Counted from the stretch's first letter, positions 54,125 to 64,000 are shown. The stretch: 64,000 bases of DNA from Cepaea nemoralis (GCA_014155875.1 JACEFZ010026847.1:1-64000), one strand, 5' to 3'. The notes: generated from the sequence alone by a model not told the origin. Made by a program: numbers and translations.

Positions 54125-54275
54125 CTGTAACATCTAGATATCTGTTAATGTTCCTCATGCATTTTGTATCCAATGCTAGCGTCTAGACAAGCAGTTAGTC
54201 GATGTGCACACCGTGTTTGCTGTCCTAAGCTGGGTTCCAGAAAAGTTATGAATGTATGCTCTCAACATGGTTTCT
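54125..54275. mobile_element. S8 repeat
   Basis: Matches 39640-39785: TCTAGATATCTGTTAATG, CTAAGCTGGGTTCCAGAAAAG, ATGTATGCTCTCAACATGG. Confidence 0.65.
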
Positions 54276-54334
54276 GTCCAACGCTAACATGTGCCCCTGC
54301 TGGGCTAATGCTAATCCAAAGACCCTCTGTCTCG

Positions 54335-54485
54335 TCTCCCATGAAGCATACGTTTTGTAGGCCTGGATGCACTGAGAAATTGATAGCCAGTGTTTCCATC
54401 TCCTAGCGGAAGACGAGCGCAGGAGGTAAAGCCTCGTCTATCGCACTAATGGCATTATCAGCGTAGCCTCCTAGCGATGACACCA
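54335..54485 (-). mobile_element. S4 SINE-like repeat, 5' part
   Basis: TAGGCCTGGATGCACTGAGA and ATGGCATTATCAGCGTAGCC parallel 46595-46700. Confidence 0.6.
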
Positions 54486-54584
54486 ACTCGTTTGTTATGT
54501 GTTATTAATAAGATATTTAGAGAAACGATGCGACATACGCGCAAAAACCCTAGGCTGTGAAGAATGATACCTTAAATATTTTTC

Positions 54585-54835
54585 AGGTCCATGTGTTGCT
54601 ATAATGGTTGGGACGTTGAACTGAGCGCTGTCGGACGAGAGTTTGATGTCAGCTCTGACGTACGCTACGGGAGTGAAAGACCGGCCACCCAATCCCCTGT
54701 GCGCTCTGTGATGGTTCTAACACTTCACATACCCACACCAGATTCCTGCTTTCTTTACCACGGGCAACTTTTGTTGGTTTAAGGCTAGCTGTTAAACGGG
54801 CAACTTTTGTTGGTTTAAAGTTAGCCGTTAAAACA
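54585..54835 (+). mobile_element. S4 SINE-like repeat with short tandem end
   Basis: TATAATGGTTGGGACGTTGA, GATGGTTCTAACACTTCAC and CCCACACCAGATTCCTGC are in S4 order. The 3' end CGGGCAACTTTTGTTGGTTT is duplicated about 38 bp apart (54761 and 54799). Confidence 0.7.
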
Positions 54836-55463
54836 TGTTGGACTGTTTAGTACTGTACACAACACTTAAAACGGCAGGAAGTGTGACCCACATATGTCTC
54901 AACCACTTGTCTCCGCCTGTCATGTCGCCTTGTTCCCGATCACTGCTATAGTTTCTGAACATGGCACTCCTCCATTGCCGCTGTATTAAAAGACTGATAA
55001 ACGTATTTCTGGGAATATATTGTGGTTTTCCCTTGACTTCCGCATACATATGGCTTGTTTGTGACCTCCGCCTTTGGTAGCAGTGCTCGGTTTCCAGGAC
55101 AAGTGACAGTCCTGTTTTGTCCAACTGCTGTGTTGTCCATTTATTCCAGCGGATATTCATTTCCCTGAACTACGTCAACCATACTCCTCTGCGTTGAAAA
55201 CCTCTGCCACTAGAAGGCGCAACTGGGAATTTTCTTTGCGCCGAGACCATAAACAGTCACACGCCTCACGTTTTCTATATGGTGAGCGTCATACAATTAT
55301 AACCAAGGCTAAAAAATCCCGTTGAACGAGGTGGACACTTTTTTTCCCTACAAATCGGAAAAGTAGTTTTGTTGTTTCGTATTTCGCTTTATGTTAAGAG
55401 CAGTTTTCGCACCATTAAGTAATTGCTTGCTGCTTGCTTGCTTTCTCTGGCTGTGAACTCCAG
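54836..55463. other. No gene assigned; unique-looking DNA
   Basis: A 110-residue minus frame at 55160-54828 is open but has no domain I recognise. The polypyrimidine-rich end (55427-55463) could act as a splice acceptor for the next entry. Confidence 0.4.
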
Positions 55464-55539
55464 CGTGAAGTCCTGTATGTCGGATGAAGACATCCTGTTG
55501 TCCAACATCAGTGTGATGTCATACCGGACTGAGGTTTGC
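55464..55539 (+). other. Possible 76-bp internal exon (weak)
   Basis: A pyrimidine-rich stretch ends in CTCCAG at 55463. The segment is open in one frame (VKSCMSDEDILLSNISVMSY then RTEVC) and is followed at 55540 by GTGAGT, a good donor. Composition is more even than the surroundings and no repeat matches it. No family is recognised, and the codons upstream of the acceptor are also open, so chance is possible. Confidence 0.2.
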
Positions 55540-56179
55540 GTGAGTATCCGTTGTCCCATGTCTGGCGTATCGGTGTGCAGACTGGTGGTGCCTCGCCGTG
55601 CAGGCAGATACTCTCCGACTTCGGAAGAATCAGCGATCCTACTACGTTAACCAGGACCCCGAAGGGACCTGTTGCCCAGGACGCACGACTAGGACGTGTT
55701 AGTAGGTCTTGGCCAGTATATAACTTAGCCCTGGTGTCTTGGAAACACCTCTGCGTCCCCATTAAGTATCTGAACTACATGTTTCGTGGTTATTCCTACT
55801 CATATAAATATTAACACATGTTGCAGCTGTCACGCAAGTTATTTTCTAATGGCCAACATTCGGACTAGGAGAAACACTTCTATAATCTGGGTGTTCCCAT
55901 GTACGTTGTTTTGCTTTGGCTTCGGTGTTAGATACTACTAATTTTAAATTGCAGTATTGCATATTCTGAAATCGGTAGAATAACCAGATTAATGAACGTT
56001 AAATGTCAGTATTCTTTAGTTTATTTCATTTGAAATATATGTATCTACCTATGGTTATGTCTGTCTGTCTGCCTATCTACCTATCAATCTACCTACGTGT
56101 CTGTATGTATAGGAAAGTAGGTAGATACAAAATATAGCTGGCTGAATGGACGGACGGTAAGTAGGTATGTTGGTAGAGG

Positions 56180-56189
<10 letters not shown>
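55540..56189. other. No gene recognised
   Basis: Unique-looking DNA. A short CTGT/CTAC patch lies at 56044-56120. Confidence 0.5.

Positions 56190-56231
<42 letters not shown>
56180..56231. repeat. (GA)n microsatellite
   Basis: About 25 units of GA, directly at the 3' end of the LINE to the right. Confidence 0.95.
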
Positions 56232-56233
<2 letters not shown>

Positions 56234-57630
56234 GAACGAACGAAAATCTTTATTTTCAAAGGGTTAAGAATTGGGCACGCAGGCCCGTCTGACATTCTGC
56301 CCTTCTTCTCTATTTCCTCTCATACATTCTTTCATTCAACATCTCTTATGAAGTAATTCTTTAACAACAAAAGAACAATAAGCATTAAAACGCATGAAAA
56401 ATAATCAATAATACATGACTAGTTGAGGCAATGTTTAACATGGGCATCATAAATACCCATGGGTGTAACGTGCCACACATATGGGAATTTATTTTTTTTT
56501 TTTGTGTGTGTGGCTAGGTGTCATTCGATATAAATTACCATTATTATTGTCTTTGTTGCTGTTGTTTTTTTTTTTTTAAAGTGGGTATGTAGTCCTGAGG
56601 TAGTGTTCAAACAGGTTGCGACTGTATGTATAATGATTGGTGGTGTCTTTGATTTCTTGTGGAAGATTATTCCACAACTTAGTGGCAGAGTATGCTAAGC
56701 TTGTTTTATATGTCTACCCTAGGTTTAGGGACATGAAGTATATTTAGTCGTTCGCTATGTCTTGCGTTATATTTAAACAATGGTCAAAGGTAGCTTGGGG
56801 CATTTTGAAATAGGATTTTGTGAGATAGTTTAGCCTTATTAAAAAGTAGGCGTTTGTGGAGTGGCATTAACTGAAGACGTTCATGTAGATTAGAATTGTC
56901 TGTAAACTTAACACCATTGATTAGACGCACTGCCCTTTTCTGGAGTGAATAAAGGCGTTTTGTTATTGATTTGGGGCATCCATCCCAGATTGTGGAGCAA
57001 TAATCAACATGTGTTTGTATGTGAGAAGTGTAGAATATCTTTCTTGTGTTTTCGTCGAGGAAGTTTTTAATTTTGGCAAGTTGGTATACTTTTTTGGCTA
57101 TTTGTTTAACTAGAGCATGAACATGGGAATTGAAGGATAGATTTTGATCTATGATAAGACCCAGTGCCTTGTGCTCGGTTACACTTTCTATAGGCGTGCT
57201 ACCAATGTGCAGCTGAAGAGTTCTCTGTGAGTTTAGAGTGTGAAGTCTTTGCCTGGTTCCTATTAACATAGATTTTGTTTTAGAAATGTTAATTTGCATG
57301 CGGTTTGCATGACTCCAGTTAACTACACTATTTATTTCCTGTTGCAAGGATGATTCTAGCACATTACGATCAATAGCGTTTGTATATACTGTGCAGTCGT
57401 CTGCAAATAGATCGCAGGACGATGACAGATGAAAGGGAAGATCATTTATATAAATGGCAAATAACAGAGGGCCAAGTATAGATCCCTGAGGTACTCCGGT
57501 ATTTATGGTAATAGCTTGGGATAGAGATTTATTGTGTGATACTACTTGTTTTCTGTCTAATAAGAATGAGTTTATTAGTGTCACTATATTAAAGCTTACT
57601 TTCATTGTTTCTAGTTTTTTTAATTAGGAT
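56232..57630 (-). mobile_element. CR1/L2-like LINE, 5'-truncated, relatively young
   Basis: The 3' terminus is at 56232 with a (TTCG)n tail on the minus strand, preceded by an AATAAAGATT motif. The coding part is open. The 5' side is cut at about 57630, next to a long CT tract. A second 3' end of the same family is at 20980-21080. Confidence 0.88.
56784..57605 (-). CDS. Reverse transcriptase fragment of a CR1/L2-like LINE, 273 codons open
   Basis: The frame is uninterrupted from 57605 to 56784. It begins in the fingers/palm region (LINSFLLDRKQVVS), then GVPQGSILGPLLFAIYINDL with the palm motif, and the catalytic FADD in CDLFADDCTVYT (about 57405-57370). Next come SHANRMQINISKTKSMLIGT, the HKALGLIIDQNLSFNSHV motif and the thumb. 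The C-terminal RLYSLQKRAVRLINGV and LMPLHKRLLFNKAKLSHKIL are typical of CR1, L2 and jockey-type proteins. The endonuclease and N-terminal reverse transcriptase motifs are missing by truncation, so it could not move alone. No frame break suggests recent insertion. The ATG shown is internal to the original protein. Confidence 0.88.
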   Translation of the reverse strand: MKVSFNIVTLINSFLLDRKQVVSHNKSLSQAITINTGVPQGSILGPLLFAIYINDLPFHLSSSCDLFADDCTVYTNAIDRNVLESSLQQEINSVVNWSHANRMQINISKTKSMLIGTRQRLHTLNSQRTLQLHIGSTPIESVTEHKALGLIIDQNLSFNSHVHALVKQIAKKVYQLAKIKNFLDENTRKIFYTSHIQTHVDYCSTIWDGCPKSITKRLYSLQKRAVRLINGVKFTDNSNLHERLQLMPLHKRLLFNKAKLSHKILFQNAPSYL

Positions 57631-57639
57631 AGTATGATC

Positions 57640-58428
57640 TATCTGATCTCGATCTCTCTCTACCCCTCCCTCTCTCTCTCTCTCTCTCTCTACTCTCTCT
57701 CTCTCTACTCTCTCTCTCTCTCTCTTACCTCTCTCTCTACTTCTCTCTCTCTCTCTTCTCTCTCTCTACCTCTCTCTTCCCCTCTATCTACCCCTCTCAC
57801 TCTTTCTCTCTCTCTTTCTCTCTCTTTACCTCTCTCTGTCTGTCTCTACTTCTCTCTACCTCTCTCTGTCTCTCTCTCCCTCTTTCTCCCCCTTCTCGCT
57901 CTCTCCCTCCCTCTCCCCCCTCTCTCTACCCTTCCCTCTCTCTCCCTCTCTCTCCCTCTCTCTTCCCCTTCCCTCTCTGTCTCTCTCCCTCTTCCTCCTT
58001 CTCTCTCTACCCCTCCCCCTCTCTCTCTCGCCTCTCTACCCCCCTCTCTCGCCTCTCTCTCTACCCCCTCTCTCTACTTCTCTGTCTCTCTGTCTCTCTC
58101 CCCCTCTCGCTACCTCTCTTTGTCTCTCTCCCCTCTCTCTCCCTCTCTCTCTTTCTCTATCTACCCCTCCCCTCTCTCTCCCCTCTCTCTTTACCTCTCT
58201 CTCTGTCTCTCTCCCCCTCTGTCCACTCTCCCTCTCTCTCTCTCTCTACCTGTGTCTCTCTCTTTGTCTCTCTCTCATCTGTCTCTCCCTCCCCCTCTCT
58301 CTACCCCCTCTCTCTATCTCTGTCTCTCCCCCCTCTCCCCCTCTCTCTTTGCCTCTCTCTTTGCCCCTCTCTCTCTACCTCTATCTCTACCTCCCTCTCT
58401 CTCTCTCTCCCCTCTCTCTCTCTCTCTA

Positions 58429-58500
<72 letters not shown>
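57640..58500. repeat. CT-rich polypyrimidine tract, 860 bp
   Basis: Nearly pure C and T on the plus strand with CTCTCTCTAC, CTCTCTGTCT and CTCCCTC variants and a pure (CT)n end at 58430-58498. It leaves a Ser/Leu-rich plus frame to 59100 and Arg/Glu-rich minus frames, all artefacts. Confidence 0.97.
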
Positions 58501-58664
58501 CTCCTGTGTGTGGCAATGTGTCTGATATTAATCCCAATGACCACTTTGCTGGTATCTGGGGCGAATATGACCAGGTATTCGTGTTGGGATATTGAACTTT
58601 TGTTTCGTTTTGTCCTAGGTAATTTTTTTTCAGTAACCCCTTTATTACCACTTATAACAGCAAT

Positions 58665-59185
58665 ATCATCATCATCATCATGCGCCGTGCCGTCTGGTGC
58701 TAGCGTTCAAGCATCCTACAGGTCTCAGCCCTTCGTGTTCTCGATCATTTATATTGATGATGTTCTTCCAGGCCACAGCTCCAGACCATCCAGCATAACT
58801 TCCCTCGGTCTGCTCCTACCACATGTACCACTGATCCTTCCAGTTGTCACAATGTTTTCCAATGTCTCTCTTCTCAACACGGGACCAAATACCACTGCTT
58901 GTTTCCATCTTGTATTTGTATATAATGTTCTACTTTCAGTAGCCTTGTCCAGATCCTTGTTGTTGGTTATTCCGACAGTCCAAGGTATACGTAATATTCG
59001 TCATGGAAACCGTTTCTCTGTTTCCCTCATGCTATTCCTAATTTGTTTGTTCATGTTCCATGGCTGCTTGCCGTACACCAGAATAGCACTCTCTTTCTGA
59101 CACTCGATGATAGTGACATATTGCATAAGATATTTTTCAACTTCTGAAATGCAGCTTTTGTTTAACCTATTATGCTTTTAATCTC
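58665..59185 (-). mobile_element. RTE-like LINE 3' part (subfamily A) with (ATC)n tail
   Basis: The plus strand starts with ATCATCATCATCATC. GTTCAAGCATCCTACAGGTC, GATGATGTTCTTCCAGGCCA and GTCACAATGTTTTCCAATG match other copies. It extends upstream to about 59185 with frameshifts. Confidence 0.78.
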
Positions 59186-59204
59186 TGCAACGCATCTGCT
59201 ATCT

Positions 59205-59275
59205 GATTTTTTTAAAAAAATTATTTTTTTTTGGGATTTTTTTTTTTTTTATTTATTTATTTATTTATTTTTTTT
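59205..59275. repeat. T-rich tract with (ATTT)n
   Basis: Homopolymer T runs and ATTT units. Confidence 0.9.
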
Positions 59276-59279
59276 TGAG

Positions 59280-59455
59280 TCGCTTGCTTTGAACCCTAGC
59301 GTATTCCATACTAGTGCTACCACTTCTAGTGCACTGGACTGATTTTTGCGTGTGGATTAGCTTTCCCTGTTACTAGTGTCCGTCATATCAGACGACCCAC
59401 TCCGACTTCAGATGTACATGTAATTTACACCCCCAAGTCAAGGACGAGTGATTCT
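59280..59455 (-). mobile_element. S3 SINE
   Basis: CACTTCTAGTGCACTGGACT, GATTTTTGCGTGTGGATTAG, TACTAGTGTCCGTCATATCA and CCCCAAGTCAAGGACGAG match 44818-44950. The tRNA-like head is missing. Confidence 0.75.
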
Positions 59456-60059
59456 CATCCAAATATTTCAGTTTACTGACTTGGTTGATTAAGTATATTT
59501 TCTTCTGTTGTTATGCATGGCAATATAATTTTGAAGCAATTAAATGAAATCTTTAACAGTAAATTAGACATCAGAATAATCCTGAACCAAACCCTCACGG
59601 TCTATAAGAGTTAAAACCTGGATGGTGTACAGCGATAAAATTAGCGTCTTGTTCAATGTTCAGTTAGCTTAAATGAACACCTTTGGCGTTGACGGTTATC
59701 TTTTTTCAGTACATATTTGAAACCTCCGCCACGGCGACCTCGTCGAACAAAAAAGAGGTGTTAATAGCCAAGCTCTGCCACGCTCCACTTCCTTCCTGGG
59801 TGTAGAAGCTGTATCAGCCAGAAGCTGCCATGTACGTCTTCCTTTGTTGATTCATAACCGCCAGTAGTTTACAAGGTCGTCTCAACACAAGGTCATGACC
59901 GTTTCCAAAAACGGTGTCATATACCTAGATTTAATAGGGTTATTACATTATGAGGAACAAAAACTAGACCATGTGACAAATGGAAAGATTTGTAAAAAGA
60001 GAGATTGAGGAAGACAGCGAAAGAAATTTACTGACAGTCTTGTGTCTTAGCACGGAAGG
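59456..60059. other. No gene recognised
   Basis: Unique-looking, mixed composition, short frames only. Confidence 0.5.
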
Positions 60060-60147
60060 GAGTCAACGCACGAATTTTTTATATGCCGTTGGAGATCGCA
60101 AGATGTGGAGAAACATGATAGCCCATGCTAGTCGGCAAGGAACTACT

Positions 60148-60199
<52 letters not shown>

Positions 60200-60200
60200 A
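60060..60200 (+). mobile_element. RTE-like LINE 3' end with (GAT)n tail
   Basis: ATGTGGAGAAACATGATAGC then CCATGCTAGTCGGCAAGG is the plus-strand form of the LINE C-terminus. It ends in about 52 bases of GAT repeats at 60148-60199. Confidence 0.75.
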
Positions 60201-60449
60201 GAGGAAGTAGAAGCACCAATGCGTGTGTCCGAAGGGATTTTAATGATAATCCGAACTGAACTAAGCTGAGCATTTAGATACGAGTAGGAAAGGCAGGGTC
60301 AGAGAGGGTGGTAACCGATCACCAATCACTAGGAATGGCAGGACCAGTGAGGAAGGTAGGCGGTCACTAATCTCATATAACTCTACCTGGAAGTGAAGAG
60401 GGATGTTGATCAGTATAAAGCTGAAATCCAGTCCGGCGATTCTACACCC

Positions 60450-60525
60450 CAGATGCTATCATGCAAAGGCGTTCATGTCTCACCGCAGATCTCGGTCCTT
60501 GGTTTTCGGGAAAAGTTCTATTTGA
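60450..60525 (-). mobile_element. RTE-like LINE 3' scrap
   Basis: GGCGTTCATGTCTCACCGCA and GATCTCGGTCCTTGG match 35035-35080. Confidence 0.65.
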
Positions 60526-60599
60526 ATAACGAAGACACAAATGATAGATTGCACTATTTATTGCCTGGCATATTTCGCTGCATCTCATGCGTTAATTTC

Positions 60600-60718
60600 G
60601 ATGGTATGGTCATCGGCCGTTCAGAAAGCAGTGGCAAACTACTCAACGTAGAATTGTCTGGTAAATCGCAATCAATAAATGCTGGGGTTGTTTTGCGGCG
60701 ACATATGCCGTTCGGTCA
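60600..60718 (+). mobile_element. S1 SINE, 3' part
   Basis: GGCCGTTCAGAAAGCAGTGG, CAAACTACTCAACGTAGAA and AATCAATAAATGCTGGGG follow the S1 body. Confidence 0.78.
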
Positions 60719-61129
60719 CCGGAAACATAGGCTTTGTACGATGTCCCCTTAGATTTCTTAATGGCATATACAAGAGTGGCTTTTGTACAAGAAAGTCTAC
60801 AATCACAACTGGTTGTGATAGTTCAGTACAAGTCCCATTAAATCCATCATGCGTGGGTGTTCCAGGGATCACAAGGACACGTGTAGAGTTAACCCGTGTC
60901 GGCAGCTTTCCTATTTTCTTTTTCTGAGAATATGAAGAAAATGGATTACTGCAGGGAGATGCGTTTCCTTTTGATTGATGTTTGTGTTGTGGTGCCTGAA
61001 GGCGATAGGTAGGTAGCTGGCTGGCTGATTGGTTGGTAGGTTGGCTGGTTGGTTGGTTAGTTGGCAGACTGTCTGGCTGGCTAGTTGTTTGGCTGATTGG
61101 TTGTGTACCCTCTGAAGAAGAGCGAAAAG
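60719..61129. other. No gene; GGTT/GGCTGG-rich patch
   Basis: 61005-61105 is a loose repeat of TTGGTTGG and CTGGCTGGCT. The rest looks unique. Confidence 0.6.
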
Positions 61130-61298
61130 CACAGAACCGTAAAGTATGGAGGGAAAAACAATATCAAGTAATCGGTTCTTGTATTAACGCGATCTTGAAA
61201 TAATCTTAATTTCCCCTCCCCCCACCCCTTTTCCCCTTCTAGGAAACCCTAAAATTCCGGGGGGGGGGGGGGTAGTCCCCACCGGGTGAGAACCACTG
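61130..61298. mobile_element. hAT MITE, right part only
   Basis: CAGAACCGTAAAGTATGGAG, CAAGTAATCGGTTCTTG and the terminal GGTGAGAACCACTG match 31316-31473. The left part is missing. Confidence 0.85.
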
Positions 61299-61554
61299 GG
61301 CTATATCATTATTCAGCACAGGATGAAGTTGGGCCTTGGTTAGTAACTCTTCCCACAACAAGTTTTAGGCTCTTCGTTGTCAATTGACTCCAACCAGTTG
61401 CCCTAAAACAAAAGGATGAAACTTTGTCGAAACGTCGATAAATGTACTCCTTTCATTGCGACTGTCCAGGGAAGTTTTCACACATGAGTAACAAGTCAGA
61501 AAAGACCTCTCTAAACGCTATGAGGCATATTGGTATATGGTTTGGTAAACGGAA
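61299..61554. other. No gene recognised
   Basis: Short unique-looking stretch. Confidence 0.5.
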
Positions 61555-61830
61555 AACGTCGAGGGAGCAATGGCAAACTACTGAAGTATTGTGCGCCTGT
61601 AGAGGCAAACTACTGAAGTATTGTGCGCCTAGTAAATCACAAAGAGCCAATACATGCTGGGGTTGATTGCAATGTCCTGTGGAGGTCATGGTGCTAACTT
61701 TAAAAGGGAAAAGTTGGGAAAGCAATGGCAAACTGCTAAAGTAACATTAGTTAGTAAATCACAAACAGTCAATCAATGCTGGGGTCGATTGCCACGTCAT
61801 GTGAAGGTAATGCAGCTAACTTTGAAAGAA
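61555..61830 (+). mobile_element. Two S1 SINE 3' parts in tandem, one with an internal duplication
   Basis: AGCAATGGCAAACTACTGAA to GTCCTGTGGAGGTCATGG forms the first; AGCAATGGCAAACTGCTAAA to CATGTGAAGGTAATGCAGC the second. Within the first, a segment of about 37 bp (CAAACTACTGAAGTATTGTG then CGCC) is repeated at 61572 and 61609. Confidence 0.75.
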
Positions 61831-61867
61831 TAAATGGTGCCTTTCCACATCATGACGCATGTTGGGT

Positions 61868-62295
61868 GTCATCATCATCATCATTCATCATTATCATCAT
61901 CATCATCATCATCATTGACATGTCGATAAGCGTGGGCGGTCATGGTTAGCCATGGCACCCACTCACCAACATCTTAGATCAGCTCTGTGTTCTTGTCTCC
62001 ATTATGTCATGTAGTCAAGCCATCTAGATGTCTATCTTTCTGCCTTCCCTTTACTCTTTTCCCGCCAATAGTGTCAGCTGTCAATAAATTGTCTACTTTG
62101 TTTCTCCTCATATTTTGCCCCAACAATTTTGTCTGTCTACGTCTGATTTCTCGAATCAATGTATGAGTTTCATTTGTTTCTTGTAGGACTTGCTCGTGTT
62201 TTTTTTTTCTTTGCACTTTACTCAGAAATCACATTTTAACTGTCAGTAGACGTTTCTCACCTTGTCTACCTATTGTCCATGTTTCACATACATAT
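61868..62295 (-). mobile_element. RTE-like LINE 3' end (subfamily B) with (ATC)n tail
   Basis: The tail of ATC repeats lies at 61869-61914. The minus frame 62216-62007 reads VLQETNETHTLIREIRRRQT then KLLGQNMRRNKVDNLLT and GGKRVKGRQK. It is 5' truncated. Confidence 0.82.
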
Positions 62296-62297
62296 AA

Positions 62298-62515
62298 TGG
62301 TACATCACCTAGCATCACTGGCCTTGTATCAAAGATCATCTGCGAGGAGACCAAGAAGTCGCCCGAGAAGAAAATGGATTGACGACATCAAAGACATTGT
62401 ACAATCACACGGAATGACACCATTCAATGCCACCCATCGGGCACTGGAGCGCCAATTATTCCTCCCCACGACGCTTGACGGCAAACGTGGAAGATGGTGA
62501 TGATTATGACTAAAT
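62298..62515 (+). mobile_element. LINE C-terminal fragment ending in DGKRGRW
   Basis: The plus frame contains RRPRSRPRRKWIDDIKDIVQ then HGMTPFNATHRALERQLF and ends LDGKRGRW with a stop at 62498. The layout (Arg-rich, W-DD-K, then DG-RGRW) matches C-termini of endonuclease/reverse-transcriptase LINEs of a lineage distinct from subfamilies A and B. It faces the LINE to its left head to head, with fewer than 10 bases between. Confidence 0.65.
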
Positions 62516-62519
62516 CTTA

Positions 62520-62775
62520 ACGGGGAAACCGTGGCTGAGAGGTTACGGTTCCCGCCTCATGTTCAATTTGACCGGGTTCGATCCCTGCATAGAGCTGGGA
62601 ATTGTTTCTAAGAATCAAGTCTTCTCAGATAAGGGTTTAAAAACAGGAGGTGCTGTGTGCAGTCTTGCATTGGGGGAAAGCTACTGTATATAAACCTTTG
62701 GCAGATACGAAATTCACTTAAGACGATTAATCATTTCATGGCGCTTAATCAGTTGATAGTCCCACGGCAGATGGA
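62520..62775 (+). mobile_element. S6 SINE with a clear tRNA-like head
   Basis: The A-box-like GTGGCTGAGAGGTTACGG and B box GGGTTCGATCCC are about 35 bases apart. The body runs to CACTTAAGACGATTAATCAT and GGCGCTTAATCA. I see no complete cloverleaf with acceptor pairing, so this is a SINE head, not a tRNA gene. Confidence 0.75.
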
Positions 62776-62779
62776 ATTT

Positions 62780-62970
62780 GCAAAGAGCTGGCCGTTTCAT
62801 ATAAATATAACGGTACAGATTATATGTGGCACTTCAACGATCTCACAAAGATCCGGCCGTCTCACATGCAATACCGGTGAATCTTGTATGTGACACTTCG
62901 ACGATCTCGTAAAGAGCAGGCCGCTTCATATAAATATAAAGGTACAGGTTCTATGTGGCACTTCAGCAAT
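62780..62970. repeat. ~62-bp tandem repeat, three units
   Basis: Each unit has AAGAKC.GGCCGTTTCATAT, a GGTACAG or GGTGAAT motif, and ATGTGGCACTTCAACGATCT. Confidence 0.85.
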
Positions 62971-63029
62971 CTCCATCCCATTGCAACTGACAGCTTGTTA
63001 TTGTTATGACATATGGTCAGGTAAAAGGA

Positions 63030-63310
63030 CCCTTTTTTAGACCACAAGACGTGGTGGGTATATGGTGCTGGCCCAATATTTGCCATACTGACCAGCACTC
63101 GATGGGTTATGGGATCAACTTCACACCGGTCGCCTCTTCTTCCCATACAAGTTTATGGTGCCCATTTTAAAGTGTGTCGACCTGGGAGCCCAAATAACTG
63201 AAAACCAATCCTCATTTTGAAGTGGATTCAAACACATGACTACCGGGCAAGGGTGTCAGCCACGGCTCTGCTACAGCTCTACCACGGCTTCCCTGGCTAG
63301 TATCGTACCG
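63030..63310 (-). mobile_element. S9 tRNA-like SINE
   Basis: On the complement, AGCCGTGGTAGAGC and GTGTTTGAATCC form a tRNA-like head. The plus strand CACTCGATGGGTTATGGGAT and CGACCTGGGAGCCCAAATAA parallel 49470-49600. Confidence 0.65.
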
Positions 63311-63431
63311 CACATGAAAAGTCAGCTTTATGGGTAGTGTGGCCAGTTTTGTTCCTAGCAGCTGTTCTTTATGAGAGGACTAAATCATGTACTTATTACT
63401 ACATTGTACGTCATCTGACACAGTTGGTAAG

Positions 63432-63505
<74 letters not shown>
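63432..63505. repeat. (GT)n then (GA)n microsatellite
   Basis: About 18 bases of GT followed by about 52 of GA. Confidence 0.97.
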
Positions 63506-63509
<4 letters not shown>

Positions 63510-63689
63510 TTATGACCCGCCTTTTATCTGGAAATGTGCCTGAGGGTGAAAGTAAATTATTTTTTTTAAAATAAGAACAATGGGCGATGAATACCTCGGA
63601 AAGCGTTGATGTACAGTGAGGCAGGGGATTCGTGTGCATTCATGTACTCAAGGGGAAATCAATAATCGCCCTTATTTTGCCCTAGTTAT

Positions 63690-63690
63690 C

Positions 63691-63738
<48 letters not shown>

Positions 63739-63760
63739 CAGACACACAGGCAGACACACA
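63690..63760. repeat. (CA)n microsatellite with (CAGACACA) end
   Basis: A CA run followed by CAGGCAGACACA units. Confidence 0.95.
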
Positions 63761-63869
63761 GAGTCACATACTCACTAACTACTACTACACTACAGGCCTG
63801 GTATCTTCTCTAAATGCGCAGTCGTGTGTCCAAGAAGTCGACAATAATAGCTATTAATATTCCTACAGT

Positions 63870-63960
63870 TATCTCCACACACGGACTCGCGCGAGCACTT
63901 ACACACACTCGATCGCGTACATGCACGCGCGCGCGCGCACGCACACACACACACACACAG
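63870..63960. repeat. CA/CG-rich tract with (GC)n core
   Basis: CACACTCG, GCGCGCGCGCACGC and a CA run near the window end. Alternating purine-pyrimidine throughout. Confidence 0.9.
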
Positions 63961-64000
63961 GTCTAGCAGTCACCATGCAGCGCTAACAAAGAACGGCGCG

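Noticed and set aside
57634..59100. 488-codon Ser/Leu-rich frame
   Set aside because: CT tract running into a LINE fragment in the antisense direction.
62520..62595. tRNA gene (Leu/Ser-like)
   Set aside because: A and B boxes are present but I could not find acceptor-stem pairing, and the downstream body is shared with other S6 copies. It is a SINE head.

Overview
This window reads as non-genic DNA from an animal nuclear genome. I see no bacterial gene layout, no operons, no intact tRNA or rRNA gene, and no cellular protein gene I can defend. It holds decayed retrotransposons (Ty3-type LTR, RTE-like and CR1/L2-like LINEs), tRNA-derived SINEs, DNA transposons (hAT, Tigger/pogo, a DDE_3-type transposase) and much tandem repeat DNA (CT, CA, CTGT, ATCT, ACAT, TAC and GAT microsatellites plus at least ten minisatellites). 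The mix suggests a marine invertebrate, perhaps a mollusc or other lophotrochozoan. That is inference from repeat style only.

Layout. 1-5.0 kb: the 3' part of a broken Ty3-type retrotransposon with integrase upstream of reverse transcriptase/RNase H (the Gmr1-like domain order), a polypurine tract and a probable 3' LTR. 5.0-9.2 kb: a 162-bp repeat built on trinucleotides, a SINE, an unnamed repeat (R1) inserted in a 28-bp minisatellite, and a 21-bp minisatellite. 9.3-11.5 kb: a truncated Tigger element and an 819-bp hAT element with a perfect 8-bp target duplication, sitting in a 41-bp minisatellite. 11.6-13.5 kb: LINE 3' ends. 13.8-15.4 kb: a second 41-bp array. 15.5-17.5 kb: a large inverted repeat of two R1 copies. 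17.5-33 kb: SINEs, LINE 3' ends, a 1.4-kb CA-rich tract, several minisatellites, a 490-bp TAC tract, another R1 copy and a 469-bp hAT MITE. 33.6-37 kb: a 36-bp array split by a SINE, a LINE, and a ~60-bp array. 40.4-43.4 kb: a large 41-bp satellite containing two datable SINE insertions. 44-50 kb: LINE and SINE fragments and a 34-bp array that grew inside a SINE. 50.2-53.9 kb: a small ORF with 14-residue repeats, an RTE LINE, and a DDE transposase interrupted by another repeat. 54-64 kb: SINE pieces, a CR1/L2-type LINE with an open 273-residue reverse transcriptase fragment, an 860-bp CT tract, and further LINE/SINE fragments.

Repeat family names used here (S1-S9, R1, R9-R11) are mine. They come from copies compared by eye within this window and are not database names. 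Boundaries without a target duplication are approximate. The genes do not form a pathway; what the window records is layered insertion, giving a relative order of events: minisatellite first, then transposon inside it, then SINE inside the older repeat.
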